Assembly (NCBI GenBank): GCA_031283825.1
Contig: JAITAZ010000378.1
Location: forward strand, 1 to 5,013
From: Planctomycetaceae bacterium
Lineage (GTDB): Bacteria; Planctomycetota; Planctomycetia; Pirellulales; Thermoguttaceae
Direction of reading: 5' to 3'
DNA: 5,013 nucleotides
Shown: positions 1-5,013 of the stretch, in pieces
How positions within the stretch are numbered: position 1 is the first letter of the stretch
How the letters are laid out: the number at the start of each line of letters is the position of its first letter
Notes under the pieces: generated by a model
The model's input: only the letters and a program-made list of their open reading frames with translations
Told to the model about the DNA's origin: nothing
Databases searched by the model: none
Program-made: the position numbers and the translations under genes

Positions 1-350
1 TCCGAAGACAAATAAGACGACAAATCAATCGCCTGCACGACTCCTTTGTAACTGCCGGAAGTTGCGTAAAGAGTTTTTCCGTCTGCGCTCAAAATAATTC
101 CGTTCGGCTTTTTACCGAGTGGAATCGCGCCGACAATTTTGTCAGTTTTAGCGTCGAGGACGCTTATCTCTTTGCCGTCGTGATTAGCGATATAAATTTT
201 CGTCGCGTCTTTCGATACGACCATCGCTGCCGGCGATTTGTAATCAGAGACGTCGTTAATGTCGGCGGCGTCGGCAAATTGCCAAACGCTTAAAGCCGAA
301 AACAAAACAAAAAACAATTTCACGATAAAATTGTACATAGAGTTGATCAT
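1..350 (-). CDS. Secreted YVTN-type beta-propeller protein, N-terminal part (truncated by window edge)
   Basis: The first 116 residues are visible; the frame is still open at the left edge. The start is an ATG at 348-350, chosen because an AGGAG site lies 8 nt upstream; a second in-frame ATG at 336-338 (Met5) is less well placed. Residues 1-28 look like a Sec signal peptide: Lys11, a hydrophobic core (about 12-23) and an Ala-Asp-Ala cleavage motif at 26-28. From about residue 36 the sequence follows the YVTN beta-propeller pattern: a strand ending IYIAN (52-56), ISVLDAKTDKIVGAIPLG (62-79), then the repeat-to-repeat signature KPNGIILSADGKTLYAT (81-97) and VVQAIDL (104-110). Such proteins form beta-propellers in the periplasm or at the cell surface; some are fused to cytochrome c or other domains, which cannot be judged here. 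The fold and secretion are well supported; ligand and role are unknown. Confidence 0.88.
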   Translation of the reverse strand, partial: MINSMYNFIVKLFFVLFSALSVWQFADAADINDVSDYKSPAAMVVSKDATKIYIANHDGKEISVLDAKTDKIVGAIPLGKKPNGIILSADGKTLYATSGSYKGVVQAIDLSSYLSS

Positions 351-358
351 TTTTTAAT

Positions 359-363
359 CTCCT
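359..363 (-). promoter_or_regulatory. Shine-Dalgarno site of the beta-propeller gene
   Basis: Read on the minus strand this is AGGAG within AAAGGAGA, 8 nt before the ATG at 348-350. It decides the start over the in-frame ATG at 336-338. It also shows that this genome uses Shine-Dalgarno initiation for some genes, in contrast to the HEAT gene in the same window. Confidence 0.8.
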
Positions 364-530
364 TTTTAAAGATTGGTTAGGGGTAAATAATCTTTCAGCA
401 GAATTTTTTTGTGTAAGGGTTCGTACGCAAATAAGTTTTCAAAATTGGTAAAAGTATTGCATTGAAATTCCACAATTGTTATCCTACCAAAATGAATGGC
501 GAAATTATAACAAAATTCACAAATAGATAC

Positions 531-551
531 AAGAACATTTTATTTGTTCTT
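531..551. repeat. Small inverted repeat (hairpin) AAGAACA/TGTTCTT
   Basis: AAGAACA at 531-537 is the perfect reverse complement of TGTTCTT at 545-551, with a 7-nt AT-only loop. On the plus strand it is followed by a short T run, but no plus-strand gene ends here and only two of seven pairs are G-C. It lies about 180 bp upstream of the propeller start and could be a weak hairpin or an operator-like site. Chance is a real possibility in such AT-rich DNA. Confidence 0.3.
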
Positions 552-667
552 TTAAAAAGCAGTAGATTCATCGAATAATATAAACGATTTTCTTAAAAAA
601 TTTGATATATTTAATAATCAAGAAACACTGAAGAGTAACCCAATACAGTTATGCAGAAATTTAATCG

Positions 668-685
668 TATATTTTGTGTCAATAA
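668..685 (-). promoter_or_regulatory. TTATTGACACAA motif, possible -35 region upstream of the propeller gene
   Basis: On the minus strand this reads TTATTGACACAAAATATA and contains a perfect TTGACA (682 down to 677). The first 12 bases, TTATTGACACAA, recur exactly on the same strand at 4706-4717, upstream of the HEAT gene. At 16-18 bp spacing no good -10 hexamer follows here, so as a sigma-70-type promoter it is incomplete. It would leave a leader of nearly 300 nt before the propeller ATG. Confidence 0.3.
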
Positions 686-834
686 CTTTAGTTCTCGTTT
701 GGTTCATTTCACCTACAAAAAAATATTGAATTACTAGCGATTATCAAACCATTGGGAATCTCTAAAAATTCATATTTTGTGGTTTGGATTGTTTAGTTTT
801 GAATTTTTGTTACGATAAAGTAACTCGCAATTGT

Positions 835-1048
835 ATTTTTTGGGGGGACATTGGGGACAAAGGGGACTTGGGGGACACTGGGGACACGCTAATTTAAAAA
901 CTATTATTAACGACTCAACAGAAGACATCAGCTTTTAAAAAAGAGAAATTTTTTTTCTTTAAATTTTGTCCCCTCCGAGCCATCAATCCCAGAATTTAAA
1001 CAAGAACGTCCCCTTTGTCCCCAGCGTCCCCAATGTCCCCCAAAAAAT
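835..1048. repeat. Inverted element built of GGGGAC units with a 9-bp period
   Basis: The left arm has five GGGGAC units starting at 844, 853, 862, 871 and 880, exactly 9 bp apart. The right arm has four complementary GTCCCC units starting at 1008, 1017, 1026 and 1035, again exactly 9 bp apart, plus an isolated one at 968. The arms are inverted copies: both begin ATTTTTT plus a G run, then ACATTGGGGAC; the right arm then has one extra GCT-type unit before both share GGGGACAAAGGGGAC. An inner pair also matches: GGGGACACGCTAATTTAAA (880-898) against the reverse complement of 958-973. The element can form a long imperfect stem, and each arm meets the pattern of a G-quadruplex with 5-nt loops, on opposite strands. 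The central part is AT-rich and has no gene. It resembles REP/MITE-type elements, but no transposase and no target-site duplication is visible. Confidence 0.85.
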
Positions 1049-1068
1049 TATCTTTGGCTTTAAAAAAC

Positions 1069-1086
1069 CGTGAATGGTTACAAAAT
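1069..1086. repeat. 18-bp direct repeat, copy downstream of the HEAT gene
   Basis: CGTGAATGGTTACAAAAT matches 4631-4648 at 17 of 18 positions in the same orientation. This copy lies 81 bp beyond the HEAT gene stop codon; the other lies 142 bp beyond its start. The similarity stops abruptly on both sides. It may be a binding site or a recombination remnant; the function is unknown. Confidence 0.55.
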
Positions 1087-1090
1087 AAGA

Positions 1091-1102
1091 ATAAAATTTT
1101 AT
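1091..1102. repeat. 12-bp AT palindrome
   Basis: ATAAAATTTTAT is a perfect palindrome in the 3' flank of the HEAT gene. It contains only A and T and has no loop, so it is a poor terminator candidate. It may be no more than composition. Confidence 0.25.
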
Positions 1103-1167
1103 AAAACAATATTAACAATTATTAGAGAGATTCCCTCAATAGATAAATCACAATTTTCGCTGTTATG

Positions 1168-4100
1168 TCAAAAATTTTCGGCGTACCATTTTTTCCATCG
1201 AGCGATCTTTTTTTGAGACTGGGAGAGTTCGTGTTCCATTGGGATTTCTGTTTCGATAATTCCGGCGTCTTCGTCGGCTAACTTTGGTAGCATTGCAAGA
1301 GCAGATTGACTGACATTTGAGTCTTTGTCGTCAAGATATCTAATCAGAATCGAAATGAAATCTGGATCGTTTAATATTCCGATTACATTCACAACATGCA
1401 ATCGAACACGCGCGTCTTGCGAAAACGAAACACGAAGAAACGATTTTTCGCCCGATTCGTCTCCTAACGTATAAATCGCCGCGCTGATTTCAACTTGTGA
1501 AATTAAATCGCTGCCCACAAATTTTGACCACAAATTTTTTGCGGCTTTAGCTCGTTCATTTTCAAATTCGTTATTTTTTAGTCTGCTCAAAATTTTAATC
1601 ATCGCTTCAAACGCCGTATGAGCTACGTCCCGCTTTTGATCTCCGATATTTTGCGCAACGATAATTAGATCATGTCCATTTCCGACCTCTCCGAAAATCT
1701 CGCACGCGATCCGCCGCAACTCAGCCGAGTCGAATTGTTCCGATTGAAGCACACTCGCCGCAAGATACCTCGCTTTATAAGGATCGGAATTTCGTAATAT
1801 CGTTGCGTACATCGATAACATTGAAACGTCCGACTCCTGTAAGCCGCGTTCTAAAATCCGTGAACTCGCAATTCCGCCTAAAATTTTTAACTTACTCCGA
1901 CGCAATAAATCTTCCGCCGATTTACGACGCGTTAATTCGTCGTCATTATTGAGCGATAAAATCAATCTGAAAATTTCGTCGTTTTCAGCTAAAATTTCAT
2001 CTACTAATTCGGGCGTTGCGAAGTTTTTTTCATTTTCGTACAAATATTCTAAAATGTCTAATAGTCGTTTGCCGTACTTGGACAATTGACGTCTAATCGC
2101 TTCCCGTTGAATCGACGTTAAACTCGAACCGTTCAAGCGTCCGACCAATTCATAGACGTCGTTGATTTCAATTTCGTTTAAGTTAGCTTTGTCGCTAATT
2201 GTAAAATTCGTTTTTGAAATTTTTTGCGAATCGCGGTATGATTCTGTCCCCGACTCTAGTTCTGATTCCGAATCGAATTTAGATTTATTATTCGTTACGA
2301 TAATTGTTGAATCGCCGTTTTCGTGCGATTGTAAATAATTGTTGAGCTGTTTGCGAATTTTTGTAACGATTTTTATTCTCTCTTTGTCGGAATTGTGATT
2401 TTTTGTGAGAAGTTCGGCGGCGTCTGGGAAGTAACTTGATAATATTTCTGCGCTTAAATTTCGTACTTTTGAGCTTCGGCTTTGCAGCGAATCGATTAGA
2501 ATTTCTCCGCATAAATCGATTCTTTCCCATGCCGCGATAGAATTAATTGTTGCGAGTTTTATATTTTCGTGATCGTTTTCGATATATTGTTTCGCTAAGT
2601 CCGCTGATTTTTGACTTGGCGCGAAGGCGAGCGTTTTTGCGATTTCGAGTCTTACGTCTGGTTCTTTATCGTCGGCGAGTCGCAGGACGTCGTCGATGAA
2701 TCCGAGTTTGGCGAGAGATTCTGCGCTTTTTGCGCGAGTTTTTGCGGATGTATCGCGTAATTTATCTTTCAAAATTCTTGCCGCGTCTTTGCAATCTGCT
2801 GTTGCGATTGCGTCCATAGCCGCGAATCGTAGTTGTGCGTTATGGCTATTGAGATCGTTTTCGATGATATTTAAAATCTCTGGTTCTTTCCAGATAGCGA
2901 GCGTTTTAATCATTTCGATTCTTGCGGGCAGATCGTTTTCGAGTCGTGCGAAGACGAGGAATCTTGCCGGCAATTTGCGTAATTTTATCGTTTGATCTTT
3001 TTCGTTACGATAATTCGACTCGCCGCGATTTTTCGTCCAAAACGCTTGAGAACGCAAACGCCATAATTTCGCGCTTGTCCGACGAACTTCAACCTCGTCG
3101 ATTGCGAGCGAATCGAGAAAACAAGGATGTTCCCAAGTTTCCATTTTATTTGCGAGAGCGATTAATAGTTCCGACCAAAGTATTTTGTTGATTACAGTTA
3201 TTTGATTTTTATGATTATTCTGATCGTTAGATTTTTCATCGGGGGAATTGTCGTCGTTGTAATTATTGTTACGAATATTATCTGATTGATTATTTGTAAC
3301 GTTATTTCTTTTGCGGGCGAATTCGAGCAACGGGAGTAGGGTTTCAAATCCGACGAATTCCATTTTTCCGAGCGTTTCGACGGCGGCGCAGCGGATAGAA
3401 TCTAGCTGTTCATTTTTAACGATTTCGACCAGCGTATTTACTGCGTCGTAATCGTTGCATCGTCCCATGAGTATTGCGGCGTTTGCGCGTAACTGGTTAT
3501 ATTTTGCGTTATTATAAGCGTTATTTTCGAGAAAGATTTTTGGATCGACAGGAAAAATTGGTCGAGCTTCCGTATCTGGTTCGAGTTGTTTTTTAACGAG
3601 TTCGTCGATATTGACGTTATACCAACGCCAAGTCGAGATGAGTTCGTCGATATATTTTTGATTTTTAAATTTTTTCGATTTTTCTTTTTCGGAGAAGTTT
3701 AATTGTTTAATTTGTTCGCGTCGTTCTCGCGATGAGATTTCGTTTTTATTGATTTTTTCGTTAATTTTTTTTTCGAGCCAGAGTTCGAGTTGGATATTGG
3801 GTTGCCATTTTGTGTTTATCAGGAGAGATTCAAATTCGCGTAGCGTCATTTTATTGCTGGAATTTGTAGCGTCGTCGGACTGATTTTTAGACGATTCGTT
3901 TGCGGCTACCGTTTTGATTGACGTTTGTTGATCGTTTGAGTTGATTTGTTGATTTGATTCGGGTTGAGCGATTTTTTCATTTTGCGTAGAAACGTTATTT
4001 ATGCGTTTAGCGTTGTCAGGAATTTCGGCGAGCGGTTTGGGTTCAATTGCAATAGGTTCAAGTTTTCGCGGAGGAATAAGATTATCTTGAGCGGTTTGAG

Positions 4101-4488
4101 TATTTTGAGTTTGAGTATTTTGAACCGATGCAGATTGAATTTGATTTATCGGAGTAGATTTATTTTTACCGGCAACGATTCTTTCTGAAGTTGTAGAGTC
4201 GGAGATTGCGTCGGATGGAATAGGAATTTCGTTGGGCCACCAATTACGATTATCGTTATGATTATTGACTGATTTATTAACTGATTTATTAGACGTCAAC
4301 GAGGACAATTCCTTTTTTGAAAAATTCGTTGCAGATTTATTTGAGACAACGGAATCGACATTATTTCGCGAGATTTTATCGTGCGTGCGGCAACCGCCGA
4401 CAATTACGATTAAAGAAATCGTAATTAACGTTACAATAAAATTTTTGAATTTTAAATTAAAATTATTGAAACAAAAAATACGCCGCAC
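1168..4488 (-). CDS. Large HEAT-repeat lipoprotein
   Basis: Complete frame of 1106 residues ending in TGA at 1168-1170. Residues 1-33 are a lipoprotein signal: Arg/Lys-containing n-region, hydrophobic stretch 17-30 and lipobox VGGC with Cys33; Arg34 follows, so an inner-membrane Asp signal is absent. Residues 34-212 are low-complexity, rich in Asn, Ser, Gln and Thr, with a WWPNEIPIP motif (83-91) and a Pro-rich segment (138-157). Residues 213-300 are charged and helical, possibly coiled-coil at 236-280. HEAT-like helical pairs follow at about 320-394, 431-480, 505-720 and 766-1075, separated by an Asn/Asp linker (395-430) and a Ser/Glu linker (721-765); 581-620 is a clear example. The tail (1091-1106) has RWKKWY. 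HEAT arrays usually serve as protein-binding scaffolds; no catalytic motif is seen, so the partner is unknown. The start is GTG at 4486-4488 with no Shine-Dalgarno; an in-frame stop 15 codons upstream (at 4531-4533) rules out a long extension. Probably monocistronic. Lipoprotein and HEAT calls are firm; the exact start is less so. Confidence 0.9.
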   Translation of the reverse strand: MRRIFCFNNFNLKFKNFIVTLITISLIVIVGGCRTHDKISRNNVDSVVSNKSATNFSKKELSSLTSNKSVNKSVNNHNDNRNWWPNEIPIPSDAISDSTTSERIVAGKNKSTPINQIQSASVQNTQTQNTQTAQDNLIPPRKLEPIAIEPKPLAEIPDNAKRINNVSTQNEKIAQPESNQQINSNDQQTSIKTVAANESSKNQSDDATNSSNKMTLREFESLLINTKWQPNIQLELWLEKKINEKINKNEISSRERREQIKQLNFSEKEKSKKFKNQKYIDELISTWRWYNVNIDELVKKQLEPDTEARPIFPVDPKIFLENNAYNNAKYNQLRANAAILMGRCNDYDAVNTLVEIVKNEQLDSIRCAAVETLGKMEFVGFETLLPLLEFARKRNNVTNNQSDNIRNNNYNDDNSPDEKSNDQNNHKNQITVINKILWSELLIALANKMETWEHPCFLDSLAIDEVEVRRTSAKLWRLRSQAFWTKNRGESNYRNEKDQTIKLRKLPARFLVFARLENDLPARIEMIKTLAIWKEPEILNIIENDLNSHNAQLRFAAMDAIATADCKDAARILKDKLRDTSAKTRAKSAESLAKLGFIDDVLRLADDKEPDVRLEIAKTLAFAPSQKSADLAKQYIENDHENIKLATINSIAAWERIDLCGEILIDSLQSRSSKVRNLSAEILSSYFPDAAELLTKNHNSDKERIKIVTKIRKQLNNYLQSHENGDSTIIVTNNKSKFDSESELESGTESYRDSQKISKTNFTISDKANLNEIEINDVYELVGRLNGSSLTSIQREAIRRQLSKYGKRLLDILEYLYENEKNFATPELVDEILAENDEIFRLILSLNNDDELTRRKSAEDLLRRSKLKILGGIASSRILERGLQESDVSMLSMYATILRNSDPYKARYLAASVLQSEQFDSAELRRIACEIFGEVGNGHDLIIVAQNIGDQKRDVAHTAFEAMIKILSRLKNNEFENERAKAAKNLWSKFVGSDLISQVEISAAIYTLGDESGEKSFLRVSFSQDARVRLHVVNVIGILNDPDFISILIRYLDDKDSNVSQSALAMLPKLADEDAGIIETEIPMEHELSQSQKKIARWKKWYAENF
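4095..4123. repeat. 15-bp tandem duplication inside the HEAT gene
   Basis: TTTGAGTATTTTGAG occurs twice head to tail; the second copy is identical over its first 14 bases. On the coding strand it gives the repeated peptide Gln-Asn-Thr-Gln-Thr at about residues 123-132. It keeps the frame and lies in the disordered N-terminal region, where slippage-driven length change is tolerated. Confidence 0.75.
4268..4291. repeat. 12-bp tandem duplication inside the HEAT gene
   Basis: ACTGATTTATTA is present twice in perfect tandem and encodes Asn-Lys-Ser-Val twice at residues 67-74. It is a second in-frame slippage product in the low-complexity stretch after the lipid-anchored cysteine. Confidence 0.75.
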
Positions 4489-4555
4489 GGAAAGTAAAAA
4501 AATAGAAAAGAAAAAATTTTTCGTAACTGTTCATGCTCAAAAGAAAAAAATCCTA

Positions 4556-4603
4556 CGCCCAGTAACGGCGACAGCAAATTTCACAAAACGGCTTACGCCT
4601 TTT
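4556..4603 (-). promoter_or_regulatory. Candidate structured leader of the HEAT gene (two short hairpins)
   Basis: On the minus strand the DNA between the predicted promoter and the GTG start can form two G-C-containing hairpins. The first (4603 to 4585) is AAAAGGC, a GTAA loop, GCC, a bulged G and TTTT; GTAA fits the GNRA tetraloop pattern. The second (4570 to 4556) is CGCC, a 7-nt loop and GGCG, followed 5 nt later by a run of seven T. The segment is clearly more G/C-rich than its surroundings. The layout could be an attenuator or ligand-binding leader, but it matches no riboswitch class I can recognise and the stems are short. Confidence 0.3.
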
Positions 4604-4630
4604 CAGGGTTTAGGAAATTTTTCTCTTGTG

Positions 4631-4648
4631 CGTGAATGATTACAAAAT
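4631..4648. repeat. 18-bp direct repeat, copy upstream of the HEAT gene
   Basis: CGTGAATGATTACAAAAT matches 1069-1086 with a single difference. Here its last 10 bases also form the left half of an inverted repeat (4639-4671). It sits between the predicted promoter and the HEAT start, where a bound protein could affect transcription. Confidence 0.55.
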
Positions 4649-4671
4649 TTCGATGACAGTTATTTTGTAAT
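4639..4671. repeat. Perfect 10-bp inverted repeat in the HEAT gene leader
   Basis: ATTACAAAAT at 4639-4648 is the exact reverse complement of ATTTTGTAAT at 4662-4671, with a 13-nt spacer. The centre-to-centre distance of the halves is 23 bp, close to two helical turns, which would suit a dimeric regulator just downstream of the predicted -10 element at 4686-4691. As RNA it would be a weak, A-U-rich stem. Confidence 0.45.
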
Positions 4672-5013
4672 TAACCCGATTGCGAACTTTAGCGATTTTT
4701 TTATATTGTGTCAATAAGAATTTTTGTAATATTTCAGCGGAATATTTGTATTATCTCTTTGAGCGGCTCAGTAGCAGATTTTAACCTGTTTGCACTTTAA
4801 AAATTCTCGACTTCCCTCCCCCCTATCGAATGATTGAAAAATGGTCATAATCATATTTCAATGTACTTTTGTAATATATCAGTAGAATTTTCCGAAACGT
4901 ATTTTAACTGTTTCCGCAAACCTCATTTAAAACCTAATTTTTCTTACTAAACAACCTCAGTAGCAATGAATCCCCCAAAAACCAACCTCATTACCTCATT
5001 ATTCGTTTACGTT
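4672..5013. other. Noncoding region with diverged direct repeats at the right edge
   Basis: No credible gene is seen on either strand. TTTTGTAATAT occurs at 4722-4732 and 4867-4877; each copy is followed 1-2 bp later by a TCAGYRGMA motif, then after 30-45 bp by ATTTTAAC and a TTTAAAA stretch, so roughly 4721-4805 and 4866-4940 look like an old duplication 145 bp apart. CTCAGTAGCA is repeated at 4767-4776 and 4956-4965. CCTCA recurs at 4921, 4955, 4986 and 4994 near the edge. The stretch could be upstream DNA of a gene beyond the window. Confidence 0.5.
4686..4714 (-). promoter_or_regulatory. Predicted sigma-70-type promoter of the HEAT gene
   Basis: On the minus strand a perfect TTGACA (4714 down to 4709) is followed after exactly 17 bp by TAAAGT (4691 down to 4686), which matches four of six positions of TATAAT. 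Transcription would start near 4679 and give a leader of about 190 nt before the GTG. The -35 box lies within the 12-bp motif shared with the region upstream of the propeller gene. Housekeeping promoters in this lineage are not known to me in detail, so this rests on the general bacterial consensus. Confidence 0.45.

Larger units (their letters stand above)
351..834. other. Long AT-rich noncoding region upstream of the beta-propeller gene
   Basis: No credible protein gene is seen on either strand; frames are broken often and the sequence is dominated by A/T runs. Within it are the ribosome binding site, a TTGACA-bearing motif at 668-685, a small hairpin at 531-551, one copy of the TCAGYRGMA motif at 395-403, and a 28-codon plus-strand frame at 651-737 whose start resembles the start of the HEAT gene (see findings). 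The promoter of the propeller gene should lie here, but I could not find a convincing -35/-10 pair. Confidence 0.6.

Noticed and set aside
455..475. Sigma-54-like promoter (TGGAATTTCAATGCA on the minus strand) upstream of the propeller gene
   Set aside because: The GG and GC dinucleotides are 9 bp apart where the family needs 10, and the flanking consensus bases do not match.
474..484. AATTGTTATCC, identical to part of the lac operator
   Set aside because: Only half an operator is present, with no symmetric partner and no LacI-type gene nearby; chance in AT-rich DNA is the simplest reading.
835..1048. CRISPR array or coding Ser-Pro repeat in the GGGGAC element
   Set aside because: Units are only 9 bp with 3-bp variable parts, arranged as inverted arms, and no cas gene is visible. 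The Ser-Pro-X reading on the minus strand lacks a start, a ribosome site and an extended frame.
1056..1070. Possible intrinsic terminator of the HEAT gene (minus strand CGGTTTTTTAAAGCC)
   Set aside because: The stem is about 5 pairs including a G-U, with a 4-nt loop, and the T run starts several bases after it. It is not convincing as a Rho-independent terminator.
2288..2530. Minus-strand frame of 80 codons, extremely Arg/Lys/Asn-rich
   Set aside because: It is a same-strand frame-shadow of the HEAT gene; its basic composition follows from A-rich codons read out of frame.
2696..3191. Two overlapping plus-strand frames of 99 and 89 codons
   Set aside because: Both are antisense to clear HEAT repeats and arise from the favoured codons of the real gene; neither has a ribosome site or family resemblance.
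4265..4639. Open plus-strand frame of 124 codons at the 5' end of the HEAT gene
   Set aside because: It mostly overlaps the HEAT coding start in antisense, has a low-complexity, Lys-rich product with no recognisable domain, and no ribosome site. The lipoprotein signal on the other strand is far stronger.
4972..4981. CCCCCAAAAA near the right edge as the border of a second GGGGAC element
   Set aside because: Only about 10 bp resemble the arm end and there is no GTCCCC unit inside the window, so it cannot be supported.

Overview
The window carries two minus-strand protein genes separated and flanked by unusually long AT-rich noncoding DNA (about 27% of the window). One is a complete 1106-residue HEAT-repeat lipoprotein (1168-4488). 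The other is the 5' part of a secreted YVTN-type beta-propeller protein (1-350), which runs off the left edge. Both products have export signals, so both are predicted to act outside the cytoplasm. No enzyme, RNA gene, transposase, CRISPR array or phage gene is visible.

The likely source is an AT-rich member of the Planctomycetota or the wider PVC group, perhaps known only from metagenomes. The grounds are a very large Asn/Ser-rich HEAT lipoprotein with a Trp-rich C-terminal tail, a secreted YVTN propeller, a GTG start without a Shine-Dalgarno sequence next to a gene that has a good one, and long intergenic regions. This is inference from style, with no marker gene to fix it.

Layout from left to right: 1-350, propeller gene start with signal peptide and a clear AGGAG site. 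351-834, AT-rich noncoding DNA holding a TTGACA-bearing motif and a small hairpin. 835-1048, the most striking noncoding element: two inverted arms of GGGGAC units, each on an exact 9-bp period, with G-quadruplex and cruciform potential. 1049-1167, the 3' flank of the HEAT gene, with an 18-bp sequence that recurs upstream of the same gene. 1168-4488, HEAT gene. 4489-4720, its probable leader and promoter, with a GNRA-type hairpin. 4720-5013, noncoding DNA with diverged direct repeats and a recurring TCAGYRGMA motif.

The genes point the same way but are 817 bp apart, so they are probably transcribed separately. A shared motif, TTATTGACACAA, on the minus strand upstream of both genes could mean shared promoter recognition. 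I see no convincing new multi-gene system. The GGGGAC inverted element and the repeat-rich flanks of the HEAT gene are the parts most worth following up.
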